Shown in pieces: positions 13,301 to 24,245 of a stretch of DNA of 64,000 nucleotides. The position numbers and the translations under genes are program-made. Every line of letters starts with the position of its first letter. The stretch's first letter is position 1. The stretch is taken from positions 57,903,306 through 57,967,305 of the forward strand of contig OX421963.1 in assembly GCA_949128115.1 (NCBI GenBank), given 5' to 3'. The notes under the pieces were generated by a model. The model did no database searches, was not told where the DNA came from, and was given only the letters and a program-made list of their open reading frames with translations. The DNA is from Anaspis maculata. Taxonomy: Eukaryota > Arthropoda > Insecta > Coleoptera > Scraptiidae.

Positions 13301-16300
13301 CTTCTACCAACTGAAAGCAACAAGTGGTGGTTTTTTGATTAAAAAACGTACTATAGGTGCATGTAATTTTTTTCTTTCATTCAAAGTTGACTTCAGATGC
13401 AAATGACCAAGGGGTGAATCCTCGGGTGAATTACTGGGACATCAGAACGTTCAACGGATTGTGATGGATTGCCACGGGATTACCACGGGATTCCCACCGG
13501 ATACGATTTCTTCAAATTAAATGGATAGCCACGGGATTCCAGTGAATTTCCACAAATTACCAACAGTTTGGGGCCACGCCTGAATTACCACCAGAGAAAG
13601 GCGCTCTTGCTTTGCGTTGCTTATCATCACCTGAGGTCTCCACGCTATAAGGTTATTTATTAACGTTACATAGACCAATGGCAGATAGAGGACTTCAATT
13701 TTGTTTAGATTTACCAGCAATATTCCTCTGTTAAAACTTGTCAAGAATTACTGGGTTAATCAAAGTCCAGGGCCGCAGATTCGGAAAAATGTATCCCTGT
13801 GTTATTTGGTCAAATTTACATTTTTGGGAATACTGTTATCGGGTTTGAGCCATATTGAGGCAAATTTAATGGTTGACCCGCGATGTGGCTCGATTCTTTC
13901 TTGAAAAAAGTTGGCTTCTGTAATTTTAGCTTTTTATGCCAGCCCTTTTGTCAACAGAGACAAGCCATGAAATGAATTTGAACCAATTCAGTCGAACAGT
14001 GAGTAGATTATGACCAGCCAAAAATGAAAACTTGATCCAAAGTTTTACCTTGTATTTTTTTGTCAAAACTGAAAACGAACTTTTTGGACAAATAACACAG
14101 ATGTGCAAAATAAAAACCCGCCAATTCTGTGATTTTTCACTATGATATTTCTGCACAAAATAAATATGTATTACGATTTTCCAACAGAATTTTGTCATCT
14201 TTCAGAAATGAGGATTGAATCCGAACTCTCGGGGGATAGAGACTAGAACCATTCATCTGAACAACAGAGGAGCAGATCGTCACCTCAATGTCAGCTTTGA
14301 TGGCTGGACTTCATCTGCAGCACAATCCCACTCCCAAGTACCTCGGTGTGACCTTCGACCAAACATTGTCCTTCAAGCTCAACTTGGAGAAACTCAGTGC
14401 CAAGACGAAGACACGAATGAACCTGGTTCAGAGACTTGCGAGAACTACATGGAGTGTTGACGCCACTACTCTTCGGATATCCACCTTTGTCTTGGTCTAG
14501 TCGACAGCGGAATACTGCGCTCCTGTTTGGATGAATAGCACACACACACAACATCATTGACGTCATTCTTAACCAAGCATTGAGAATCATTGCTGGAGTT
14601 GTCAAATCTACCCAGACTTTCTGGCTGCCAATTTTGAACATCGCAGCCATGTGGAACTGAGAACCAGACCATGAACCACATCGTCGCGGAGTAGGTGTCC
14701 GCGGACAATGGCTATCAAAAACTGCATCTGAGCTAGACCTGTAGTTCCTCAACATCTCCATTGGCAACTTCGCACTCGCCCACTTGCTGCATCTACTTTA
14801 CCCTCTGTTTCCTAAGATGGCCACTGATATCAGCCTCCCTGACACCTTTTCCTTTTTTTTTGCATTAAAGCTACGTCGAACAGTTTCTCTGTGCTTTGCC
14901 TATAGATCTTCAAGCGAATGCTGTAGCTGAAGTTAATTCATCTCACAGGTTTTCAAGAATTGTTGTATATACATATGTATTTAGTTATAGTATCAATGTA
15001 TCTCAAGTACCTACATATAGTGATACTAGGTACTATTGCACTATATAAGTTGATTTACGTTGTCACTAAAATTAGATCCTTAGTACAGACATAGCAATAA
15101 TTTCAGAAAAATTGTGAAATTTTCGATTATTACCTTCGAGAGCTTGTAAAATCTATCAACTAGTGTTAAATTTGAAGGGCACAGATTAATTTCAGATATC
15201 AGCTATTGACCTTTATTTTTGACCAAAAATTAGAACAGTTTCCTCAACGTGATTTATTATTTTATTTGAAAAAACATTCCACCACCATTCGCCCATTTAA
15301 ACTGGCGAAAATCTACCAAAATCAAGACGCCTTGAACCTTCGTACAATCTTGCAACAGCGCTGTACTTGATTGACAATACAAATTCAAGGTCATCTAGGG
15401 AAAAACTGATCCAACATTACAAATTTGAGCATCCCCAATTATCGCAGAATTGCCAACTTGGCGTAAGAAAATTACCGTTCTAGTGCTGAATTTAAAAGCT
15501 GATCGGCATATATCATCGATCCCAGATAGTGTGCGGAATCAAGAAATGGCAATGGGGTGAAGTATAGTATTACCAAAACAATCCAAGCTCAAACAGACTA
15601 CAGAGCGTGGGAAACAAATGTATTTTGTATTTTGAAAATCAAAATACTTTCCCAAAAAAATGTATTTAAATACAAAATACAAAATACTATCTGCCTGAAC
15701 TATTCCAAAATACAAAATACAAATACTTCTCAATCAAATGTATTTAAATACAAAATACAAAATACTCAAATGTATTTTAAATACGTATTTCAAATACTTT
15801 TCGCCCAGCCCTGCTCACGGGTATGCGCACAAGTGATTTCTGTCATGGGAAAGGTGGATTATGGTATTCTTTCAGTCTCTAATTTTCAATACATTCCTTA
15901 AATGGTATAGTTAGTCGTTGGTCCTACTTGAAAAATTAAGCAAATGTCATGGGAACATTTTTGAGATTCTTCGGAACAATTCAGAAGTCGAGGAAAAAGA
16001 GCAAAAGTTAAAATGGCTCTTCACACATATAAAACACTTGAAAATGCTCACATTTGATGTTACGTTACAGCCTCTGAAATCCGAAAATAAATTTCGATTG
16101 ATTTCCACTGCGTTTTTACAGAAGCTGTATCTCAAGAGATTATGAGCCACGGTGTAATGATTTTATTACAGCCTCTTGGACATTTATTGGCGACGACTTA
16201 TATGCCGATCACGTTTTAAATTCAGTAGAAATTAAAACGCGGTTGGCCATGTTCCCTAGAGTGTAACGGACGCTGACAGACTAAAGGCCATCACACATAA

Positions 16301-19300
16301 AAATCCTTAGAGACGTAAGCCGTAACAGTAAGAGCACGGACCAATCACAATCGGTTATCCCTCCCTACCAGTTTCATCCTTAAAACTTAGCCGTAGCGTC
16401 GAAAAATTCCGTAAGGTTGAAATTTTATACGGACACGTACTACGGACAGCCAATCGCCGAGACCCTTTTCAGTCACCCCTTTTAGCGGGTGTGCCGGCGG
16501 GTGATTTTGAACTTGACATTTTTCGAGATGTCCCGTTAGATTCGCTCCGGCTCGTGACTCCGGCCCAAAATAATACACGAGCAACAGCAATCCAGGATCA
16601 GCCGATTTCGAGTGTCGCGTATAATCGACTTCCGACTTCATGTCTGTTCACTGTGCGTAATCTAATCGTGAACATCTAATTCATAAGTGATAAGCTGATC
16701 ACAGTTATTGTGGGATGAAATCCATGAGTTATTTCAAGAAGATTCTGAAGAAGCGAAGACGAAGTGGAGCTGGAGGTCGAAGAAAATAAACAAAATGTTT
16801 ATGAGAAGATGAGATCCTGACTGATGCGGTGCGGGGTGCGGGGCCATCCGGACCTGTATAATCACAAGCTCAAAGAGACGCCACTCATTCTCGCCTGTGA
16901 TTGGTAGAAGTCTACGATTATGGCGTTTTGTGTGTGATGAACTTTATGCATTACGTGTTACTGATAAGTCTTAAGTCTCTACGGATTTCTCTCTGTGATG
17001 GCCTTTAGTTCCGTGAAAACGGGCTTTTTGTGGCGAAGTCCAGTGAGGTTAGGAAATTTTGACATGAAATGCCAATTCTGGCGTCTCCTTGCATCATATT
17101 CCGCTACAGTGTTGTCTTGGCTGTTATGACTGTTATCTTGTCAGAATGGCAGGTAAGTAACAGAGTGCCGAGCCGTTTACGCCCAACCTGAATTACAGCT
17201 GAAGAACTCCAAACTGCAGATTGCGAGGTGAAAAGACACTGGAAGGACATATGGGACACTGAAGCTGCAGTCAAAAACAGAGCATACATACAATCTTGCA
17301 ACAGCGCTGTACTCGATTGACAGTACGAATTTAAGGTCGTCTGGGGAAAAACTGATCAAACATTACAAATTTGAACATCCCCAAATATCGCAGAATTGCC
17401 AACTTGGCGTGCAAAAATTACCGTTCTAGTGCTGAATTTAAAAGCTGATCGGCATAATTATATCTTACGGGTGTTTTGTCGTGAAGGCAACAGTTATAAT
17501 TTATCCATATAGAGTCATTCCATGCCAAAACGATCATTTTCTGCAATCTAATGCACTGCACTGGTGATATATTTGCATAAATTTGAATATGTTGTAGAGA
17601 CATGGAAATACCCGTATTCGCCGGTTTTTTTAAATAATTTTTTTTTTCGAAATTACAATTTTTCCAAATTTTTCACTGTTGACTTGCATTCTACTCAGAA
17701 AAATCATAGTTCTTCAGTCCAATGTCCGATCTTGAAGATTTTTGTTTTGATCTAAACACAAAAAATGAGGAATTTTAAACATTGCACTTTTTTTTGACTG
17801 ATGTTTAACAAAAGTATGGAAAGTCACTTTTCCCAAAAGAAAACATTTTACTGAAAAATTATATATCTTCGACTCCCCCAATTTTTTGATATATTGTTCT
17901 CTGAACTTTTTTGAATCGATAAGCAATGGTCGCCAGAATGGACATTATCTAAAAACTCACGCAATAAATTTTTTTAACGAGCCGCGATTCGGCGCACAGG
18001 AGTCCAGTGAAATGAAGCGATTTTTGTGCTAAAGTTGAAACTAATTAGGGTCTTGATGAAAAAAATATGACAATGTAGAGAATAAGGAACTGAATTAGAA
18101 AAACTGAATTTATGGAAATCCGTCACCATGAGTGCAGAAAGTGATCGTTTTGGCATGGAATGACTCCATAGAGAACCTGAAATTCTTAAGGATGACGCTC
18201 TTTGATTGGTCCTAAGAAAAAATCCAAGTTTCCGAAATTTTCGGGAATTTCAGTAGGTTATTCTAAAATGAATTCTGCATCTATCCACCAAATTCCGTCA
18301 CCTTGCAAATTTATTTCGGGTTTTGGCCGATTTTTGCGTAATTTGACTGGATTAGTAGGACACTCCAACGCGTCAATTCGTTCGACTCAAATATGTCATA
18401 TATTTCGATACATCGTACTTTAGTAGTAAGCAAGTTTGGCTCAAAAAGTGTCGCTAAATATCTGAGTGTGGCATGAGAGTTCGGCTAGGTGGATCTTTTA
18501 TTAGTTCTGTCCATACATATATGACCAATAACGGCAAACGCTACGGCAAGCTTATTATCATTTCTGACTAAATTCCACCTGCTGAATTGAAATTGGTTGT
18601 TGACATTTCATTATATTTGAAACAATATTATATTTGGGGATTTTGGGGCATGACAACTTTGATGTTATGAATATAAATTCACCGCACATCAAACATTTTA
18701 CACATTTTGTCACTTTTTACTATCATTTCTCACAAATCCTATCTGTCAACTGTCAGGCACGTCACAGCCAGCTGGGGGGGGTCAAATTTCAAATGTTATC
18801 ACTTCGATTTTTTCTCCATAACGAAATATATTTGAGTGAAATTAAAAAATACGACCCAAATATTTTTCAATACGTATACTTTCTGAGAAAGTACACCACT
18901 TCTATAACAGTGCAATAGGTACTGTATTCAAGTCATTTAATTATTAAATCAACACACTGTAGGTAGTTAATTGGTAATTTTCACGAGAATAAGGCACTTA
19001 ATTCAATGCCATGCCCACTTAACTACATTTCCAACATACAGCAGAAATACGTTCATGGAAACAACATGGAAAACAAGGTGTTTTTCAACATTGAAACTTT
19101 TTTCATTGATGAGTGTTGGGTAAATTAAGAAGAACCCGTATGTAAATAAATCAAACACCTTGTTAAGCTTTTGTCCTTGTTGAATTTGCAATGAACTCAG
19201 CTATGTTTTTTATTTGCAATTTATAGTTTGGTAAACGTAATTTCCCCATTCCGAAGTCTTTGATACCCATCATTGACCGCTTACAAAAGTAAAAGATTCC

Positions 19301-22300
19301 ACCAAAGAAAGAAGGAATTAATTTTCAGAAACGAATGGAAAAGACTGAGGAGGAATGCCCATTTTTTTTTATATTCACTTCACGTTCTTTATAGCGGTCA
19401 AGCCGGTTTAGTAAAAGCCTCACCTATAAATTATTTGTTTTGGTTTTCTCTCAAGAAGTATTTTGTATGCATCTTATACACAAAAAAGAGAACGACTTTT
19501 GGGAAATTTTCTCAATAAAGTCGCAGGAACCTGTTGCATTCAACTGTTTTTTTATAACGCTATACTTTTTATCATTAGATAGGTAAGTAGTAGGTATAGT
19601 TATAAACTTAGAATAATTTGCGTGTTTTTATGTATACCCAGTGTAGTTTCCGCTGTGTACAGCACTGCAAGTATTTATGCAATTTTTAAGTGCAAGGAAA
19701 CGAAACCCGATAGACTACCTATTAGACCTACTCGATTCGCACTATATGCGCTTCACAATCTACTTGGACGACAATCAAAATAGGAATTTTTATCGCGAAG
19801 TTGCCATAATCTATTGTTATTGGTTACGCTTTATTACCTAAAATTAAAGTCACAGATTCCGAAAGTCTCAAGCTTCCTCTATCGAATGGCCAAGTTGAAA
19901 AAAAGGTTGTTCTCAGAAAAACCCAACCTATTGAAAGTTGAGTGCGTGTAGCTTTCGCCAAAGCTTAACCTAGTATAGTAACCATATCTAGTACCCGCAC
20001 TTGTCCATACGTAAATTCGCAAGAGGGCGCTAAAAGTGGGACACCTTCTAGAAAATTCGACTAATCACAAAAGACCGTCGTTGTATTTATTTGTCAAGGA
20101 ACACAATAGCTTATTTCGAATGTCAAAATTGGCTCAACTGCTTGGTCTGCGCTTGACGCTGAAAGATGGAACCTTTGTTTACTTCAACCTTCAAATACTT
20201 ACACCCCAAGGAACCAGGGGTCACTTCTCGAAACAGCCTATCCGACAAGCAACTTTCAAGTTTGAATTTCCAAATAACAATCGTGACCAGTTAGGTATCG
20301 CCTCGGGTATCGCGAAATTTTAGAAACAAACGTTGAAAGTCAAAATGGTAATTTCTATGTCCAAATCGATTATGAACCTAACACAATAAAAGCTAGATAG
20401 AATCGTTTTCTACAAGATGTTGTGAGCAATTAGTTGATAGTCTCGTTACATAGCAAAAGAAAACCTTAAATTATGTTATAATCTTGATGATGTTCAATGG
20501 AAAATCACCTTCATGTGAAAAGCCTTTTCTTTAAGATTTTTGTTTGTTCCAGGAATGATTATTTCGATGCCTTTCCTGCTGGCCACGTTCATCGCTTATG
20601 CTCTTCTGCCGGACCGGAATCTCCACATGAAAGCTCTAATGTCCTACGTCATCAACCTGATGTTTGGATACTTGCTTCTGGTCATAATTCAGCTGACGAA
20701 ATCACAGTTCAGTACTCCAAGTTGTACCACAATAGGTGAGGAAAAGTGACTTTTTCCTAGGTATAGTTTCCACTAATCCACACAAGTTTTAACAAGCTAG
20801 TGATAATCGCACCAACACTTCAGTATCTACTTGCCAAAAATGTATTATTTAAATAGGTTTCCAATTTGACCTGAGGTGACGGTCATTTTCGTAAAAGTTC
20901 AAATTTGAAGGTATAAATTATATAATAATGAACGTTCAATCAATAAAGGTAACAAACCAGAGTCTTTCAGATGCAAAGCGAAATACTGACGCATATCACA
21001 CTGGTTTGTGACGTTATCACATGCAGAAGTTGAATGCTTGATCGGAAAAAATTAACGTCATCAAGACTTGAAAATAACGCAACAGTTTCTTGACTTAAAA
21101 TCAGATGAAAACTCATAATAAGCAAGGGGTCAGTACGCTTGGCACACTGACCTTTTTTTTTACTGAAGTAGGTACCTGTGATTTAACCAAAAACTTGTTC
21201 CAGGTTATTTTTGCCTCTTCTTCTTCATGGTCTCATTTTTCTGGATGAATGTTATCTGCATAGACATCTGGTTCGCTTTCAGGTGAGATACAATTTGCAT
21301 AACAATTTGTATATGTAAGAACTCAATTTTTCACCATTCATAGTCAAAATTTAATTCTTCCTCGAATTAAATACATAAACAAATCGCGTGCAGCTAATGT
21401 TACCTAGTTATTTTTGACACACCTCTGAAATAAGCAAAACTACAACTCATTATTTTTCATTTGTTACATAATTTTGTTATGATAGTTACCATTCCAATAT
21501 TTTGTTGTTTCAATATTTATCGCAATGGTTTTATAAGACACTTATTGTTATATCTCTAACCACATTTTCCGTTACATGCAAGATAACGTGGAGAAGTTTG
21601 ATTCACACATTGACTCACTGAAAAACTAAAGTGTACAGTACAGCGAAAATAAACTTTTAAGCTGTTTTTAGCACATTCCGGGTATAAAGCCATTGGAAGA
21701 TTTATAACAATAACGTTGTGGGAAATGCGACAGAAAAGACTCGCGATGACGGAATTAAACGGGTCAAATTATTATTGATGTCATACGTTGTTTGATTAGA
21801 TTATCGTTAAGTAAAGCTTAATTTTTTTCACTTTGACACTTCCGCAAAAAAAATTATCCACTATTACCTGTACCCTGTACCTATAGCTTAAGGATATATG
21901 TCCTTTTATTGGCGAAAGTTCTCGTCAAAAGGTTAAAGAACTCTTACTTCACAAATCATTATGAATATGATAAACACTACTGCAACCTGTGTTATTGGAA
22001 TAAGTTTGCATAATGAGAGTTATATCTGGTTATAATGCAATTTTTTTTCTAGTGGCCTTCGGGGTTTTTCTGGCACGAAAAACGCTGAAAGGAAGAGGTT
22101 CATCTGGTACTGCGTGTATGCATGGGGTATGGCCATAGCCCATGTTTTGGTGGTGTTGATTATCGATAAGAATTCGACCGAAACAAATTGGTTCAGTCCT
22201 GGAATTGGAACGGCACAATGCTTCGTACGACGTAAGTTTACCTCTAAACTTCATTGTAGATCAATCACCTACCCACTGCGTGAGGGTTGATGCTCGGGTG

Positions 22301-24245
22301 GATGGAACATCAAATCATGTAACTTGAAAAATGCAAAATCTTCGTTCTACAACAAAGCTCACACGCTCCAAAACAAAAGCTGAATTCGTCCCTGAATAGG
22401 TACATAATTTCATTATATTGGAGCTTCATTGACTCTGCCCATCCCACTCACCATCCTAGTCTTCGGCATGTGTGCAGGGATGGGAAACGAAACCGTAATC
22501 GAAACCGCTTATTTTCCACAGATCGGAACCAAAATTGGAAAAGAAAGAATTGAGACGGTATTGCGTACCGAGGCGCGTATATTACGTAGATATTGCTATT
22601 TGAAATTTTAAAGTAGGGTAGGATGGGGGCGAAGGGATTGAAGATAAAAATTTGGCGATACGTGACTTAGATGCCTCCTTCGAAATAAGAATCGACCTAT
22701 TTTCGCTGGAAAATCTATTCTCCAAGAATTGGGAGTTGATAGAGGTAATGCTTTCCTTTAATTAACAATAAGAAAATTTTAAGAAGGGTTGGGTGGGACT
22801 TGATTTTTTTTTTAAATATGTTTGACAGAAAGAGAGTTCAATCACCTTCAATTTGATGTATCACAATATTGGTGATACACAATTACACACATCATTCTAC
22901 TATTAGAAATTCTAAAGTAGGGTAGGGTGGGGGCGAAGAGGTTGAAGATAAAAAATTGACAATGTGTCCTAGATGTCCCCCTCAAAATAAAAATCGACCT
23001 GTTTCGGCGTTTTCCTGGAAATTTTTTTGGCGGCGATAAATCTGAGGTGAATCTTTTTCAAAAAATCACCCTGTATTTTACTTAGGTACATCCCCCACCC
23101 CCCGTCACGCCTTTCAGTTTCCATGCTCATGCTGATCCATTCAATCCAAGCTAGTAGCCCACTATTACTTTATTATCACCCTTGAGAAAATAGTGAGCTA
23201 ATCATCAATCTTTTTTTTTGTGTAGTGGGATACGCAGAGTTGTTGTACTTCTACGGCCCCATGGGAGTTTTGATCACAATCAACGTAATTTTCTTTGCCA
23301 TCACCGCATTCAAAATACGAGCGATCAAAAAAGACACTTCCATGTTGAAAAAGGACGACAGCAAGAGACACTCTTACGAAAACGACAAGCAAAAATTCAA
23401 CCTCTACCTGAAACTGCTCTTCGCCATGGGAGTCAACTGGTCGTTGGAAATCATTTCTTGGGCTGTCAACTGGTACGTGGGGCAGGTCCCCGCCTACATC
23501 TGGTACTTGACAGACTTCTGCAACGCCATTTACGGAGTTTTCATCTTCTTCATTTTCGTTTTCAAGAAGAGCATTTGGAAGCTGCTTAAAAAAAGGTACG
23601 TTTTTTTTTCCGAATCAAAGAACGAGAAAGATGGTCTGCGTGTAAGTATGCTAACGGATGAATATTTATTTGAAGCCAGTTTTAGATTTAAATGGAATAA
23701 ACCTAAGATAGTTCAGACGATGACAACGTCTCAGTGAAACTCTCGTTACATTTCCATCAGGAATCTTGTAAGATTTCGCGCGCCATCGGCAGTAAGTCCC
23801 AAAACAGAAAATATTTTACCACACACGCAAAGCTTTGGGGACAATTACGAAGCACAAAATAGGTTATAGCATGAAATGGAAATCGGTAGTTGAAAATTCA
23901 TAATTTAACAAAGAATAATAATTTTTGGGAACAAAAATATTGGTTCTAACTTTTGGGAACACGATAATATGGTGTATTTGACAACACAGTTTATCTATAA
24001 GTTTGGTGCGCAATGTTTGTAACTAACAAAGGCATGACATATCCTGGTGGTTAACATTCCATGTACGGACGCTGTTGGAAAAAAGGCTAATCCTTGTTTT
24101 TTACAGGTATTATTCGTTTATTGGCAAACCTCACTTGGCCCATTCCATGACCCAAAACCAGACTCGAGTGACGAGTTATTCAACGACTACGAATAGTCAC
24201 CACGGAGGAGGTACAGACAACAACGTATTAACCAGTGAGGCCTGA
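3806..24245 (+). CDS. mthl: Methuselah-like G-protein-coupled receptor (class B secretin-like), 6 coding exons
   Basis: Exons: 3806-4337, 20553-20735, 21204-21282, 22053-22231, 23226-23595, 24107-24245. All junctions are GT-AG with matching phases, giving 1482 bp and 493 codons. Residues 1-22 look like a signal peptide. The ectodomain (23-175) has the Methuselah Cys pattern, including CFRKCCATGY and a later YCVD...FVCY, and NxS/T glycosylation sites. Seven hydrophobic segments follow at about 177-196, 207-225, 238-262, 281-302, 329-352, 384-405 and 416-437. PDRNLHMK after TM1 is typical of the family. The tail (448-493) is polar and Ser/Thr-rich. The start is the ATG at 3806; ATG at 3815 is possible. 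The protein is expected in the plasma membrane; in flies the family is tied to stress resistance and lifespan. The ligand cannot be inferred. Family call firm, exact orthologue not. Confidence 0.93.
4311..4560 (+). repeat. Tandem duplication spanning the exon-1 donor of the Methuselah-like gene
   Basis: TTATATCGAAAGATGTCAAC at 4311-4330 recurs at 4433-4452 (offset 122), followed in both by similar CTATAAAAAAAA and ATTATGGCACCA tracts. The second copy has its own donor-like AAACAG/GTAAATG at 4461/4462. Confidence 0.75.
4564..6590. other. Intronic AT-rich DNA, no gene recognised
   Basis: Only short random ORFs are present. The one conspicuous feature is the perfect palindrome at 5509-5532. Confidence 0.5.
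5509..5532. promoter_or_regulatory. 24-bp perfect palindrome centred on a CRE (TGACGTCA)
   Basis: TATATTTGTGAC followed by its exact reverse complement. The centre TGACGTCA is the full cAMP-response/ATF site. It lies in intron 1 of the receptor gene. Regulatory function is only possible; it could equally be a relic of a mobile element, since CRE motifs also occur in the MITE at 52074. Confidence 0.35.
6590..7310. mobile_element. Fragment of the 'ataacggag' foldback family
   Basis: 6720-7030 resembles 51500-51790: 'gaacgtagaat', an A-rich run, a 'cccctcattatctacgtccct' / 'ccccctattatctttgcctct' pair, 'tatctccgttac' and 'gtctccgttattatacgtt'. The same family makes up 40869-42655 in a Prp8 intron. 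Only one arm is evident here. Confidence 0.5.
7160..7280. mobile_element. 121-bp hairpin MITE, TA-flanked
   Basis: Ends CAGTATGTTCATTAAAAA and its near-complement, flanked by TA at 7158-7159 and 7281-7282. The arms also share GGGAGGC. TA target and CAGT-type ends suggest a Tc1/mariner-derived MITE. Confidence 0.65.
7500..7880 (-). pseudogene. Tc1-like transposase fragment, C-terminal half
   Basis: The minus strand encodes QHVVPFAP, ARPHTARIVNEYLQVNN and WPARSPDLNPIEHLWDILG, the classic Tc1/IS630 DDE C-terminal block. A frameshift follows, after which the frame ending GQEQIRSLI continues. The second catalytic Asp segment is degraded (LPSCMHT in place of the usual DNA-binding loop). No start or first Asp is present. 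Confidence 0.75.
7880..8172 (+). pseudogene. Tc1-like transposase fragment, central part, opposite orientation
   Basis: The plus strand encodes VIRRPNERYAQCN, IMVWGGISLTHKTELV, an in-frame stop after YIDDILN, then FVFMNDNARPHTARIISEY with the second catalytic Asp (ND). It ends abruptly after EYLQVNN. It abuts the minus-strand fragment head to head. Confidence 0.75.
8454..11512. other. Intronic AT-rich DNA, no gene recognised
   Basis: Scattered stop codons in all frames. A short (CCAAAT)n-like tandem occurs at about 9740-9774. Nothing else is identifiable. Confidence 0.5.
11850..11979 (-). pseudogene. C-terminal remnant of a hAT transposase
   Basis: The minus strand reads CRMSDNILGKLVVLKGS and then about 20 residues ending RFGY and a TAA at 11850-11852. 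A short SD...KLV.LK tail is typical of hAT transposases after the dimerisation domain. The upstream part is lost at the insertion beginning at 12024. Confidence 0.6.
12369..13352 (-). mobile_element. TIR element within element A, with acidic ORFs
   Basis: Ends are AGTACGTTTTTTAATC plus AAAAAACCACC and the exact complement. The interior is GC-richer than its surroundings and carries overlapping minus-strand ORFs at 12689-13084 and 12993-13310. No transposase motif was recognised. Confidence 0.6.
12689..13084 (-). CDS. Unidentified acidic ORF in a nested transposable element
   Basis: 131-codon ORF with a Ser/Asp/Glu-rich segment (ESDSSDAEL, SASDLDDEA, SDNDDEDIS) and a hydrophobic end. A second ORF in another frame (12993-13310, basic, Lys/Arg-rich) overlaps its start, as if a frameshift separates two parts of one protein. 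Acidic N-termini occur in several transposases, but I do not recognise this one. The plus strand is also open here, so coding status is uncertain. Confidence 0.3.
   Translation of the reverse strand: MSQTFGKWHSSSFSAEQWQKNIPHCRKLIHRDWDRDMGNSSIKGIPPIIISLAESDSSDAELADSSASDLDDEAGGAHEFATGTSDNDDEDISAIAVFTGTATASAGCNNSSQFLSVLFLVLVFFFMVNLM
14215..14860 (+). pseudogene. Non-LTR retrotransposon reverse transcriptase fragment (Jockey/CR1-like)
   Basis: Reads HLNNRGADRHLNVSFDG, a frameshift, then PTPKYLGVTFDQTLSFKLNL, LAKT-type text, RLARTTWSVDATTLRIS, a stop, AEYCAPVW and NQALRIIAGVV. This is the segment after the RT palm of Jockey/CR1-like LINEs. Several frameshifts and stops make it dead. It lies inside element A. 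Confidence 0.7.
16203..17454. mobile_element. TIR element B, short relative of element A
   Basis: Has the same TGCCGATCA ends as 12024-15508 and matching flanking blocks near both ends. It lacks the internal ORF part and has instead been invaded by a separate 722-bp MITE. Confidence 0.7.
16284..17005. mobile_element. 722-bp TIR element, TA-flanked, nested in element B
   Basis: Ends AAGGCCATCACA...AAATCC and complement, flanked by TA (16282-16283, 17006-17007). Element A has no insertion at the corresponding place, giving the empty site. No transposase seen. Confidence 0.7.
17510..18169. mobile_element. 660-bp TIR element (GAGTCATTCCATGCCAAAAC ends)
   Basis: AGTCATTCCATGCCAAAACG at the left and its complement at the right; CCATA occurs at both borders and may be the target duplication. 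An internal block near 18046-18105 recurs at 33660-33730 in a Prp8 intron. Confidence 0.6.
18170..20552 (+). other. 3' part of intron 1, no gene recognised
   Basis: Only short ORFs. The 96-codon open frame near 20036 has no ATG and no recognisable domain. Confidence 0.5.
20553..24245 (+). other. mthl: Methuselah-like exons 2-6: seven-transmembrane core and tail
   Basis: Exon 2 carries TM1-TM2, exon 3 TM3, exon 4 TM4, exon 5 TM5-TM7, and exon 6 the cytoplasmic tail ending at TGA 24243-24245. Acceptors end TTCCAG, TTCCAG, TTTCTAG, TGTGTAG and TTACAG. Donors begin GTGAGG, GTGAGA, GTAAGT and GTACGT. Introns between these exons are 0.4-1.0 kb. The frame stays open past exon 5 for 46 codons to a stop at 23735-23737, so an alternative C-terminus is possible. 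Confidence 0.9.
22600..23090. mobile_element. Degenerate copy of the CAGGGTG foldback family
   Basis: Two direct modules (about 22616-22690 and 22917-22990) share 'ggttgaagat', 'aaaaatcgacct' and 'gtcctagatg' with 1421-2567, and the right end is CACCCTGTA. It sits in intron 4 of the receptor gene, 135 bp before exon 5. Confidence 0.55.

Larger units (their letters stand above)
12024..15508. mobile_element. TIR element A (ends TGCCGATCA), 3.5 kb, nested in the hAT element
   Basis: Ends are TGCCGATCACGTTTTAAATT and the complement of TGCCGATCAGCTTTTAAATT, each flanked by TATA. A shorter relative with the same ends lies at 16203-17454. Shared internal blocks include GCGTCTCCTTGCATCATAT. The superfamily is not identified. 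Confidence 0.7.
11513..15813 (-). mobile_element. hAT-superfamily DNA transposon, 4.3 kb, TSD CTCACGGG
   Basis: Left end CAGGGCTGGGCAAAATAC and right end complement of CAGGGCTGGGCGAAAAG, with an exact 8-bp duplication CTCACGGG at 11505-11512 and 15814-15821. Eight-base duplications and CAGGG-TGGGC ends are hAT hallmarks. Both ends are followed by many ACAAAATAC/GTATTT subterminal words. A hAT transposase C-terminus remains at 11850-11979 on the minus strand. The middle is occupied by a younger TIR element. Confidence 0.88.
4338..20552 (+). other. mthl: Intron 1 of the Methuselah-like gene (16.2 kb)
   Basis: The intron is bounded by GTAATTGC and TTGTTCCAG. It is mostly AT-rich DNA without credible host exons. 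It contains a short tandem duplication at its 5' edge, a CRE-like palindrome, a foldback-family copy, Tc1-like transposase fragments, a hAT element with nested elements, a LINE fragment and several MITEs, each listed separately. Confidence 0.85.

Noticed and set aside
20036..20323. 96-codon open frame in receptor intron 1
   Set aside because: No initiating ATG, no splice signals that would join it in frame, no domain recognised.
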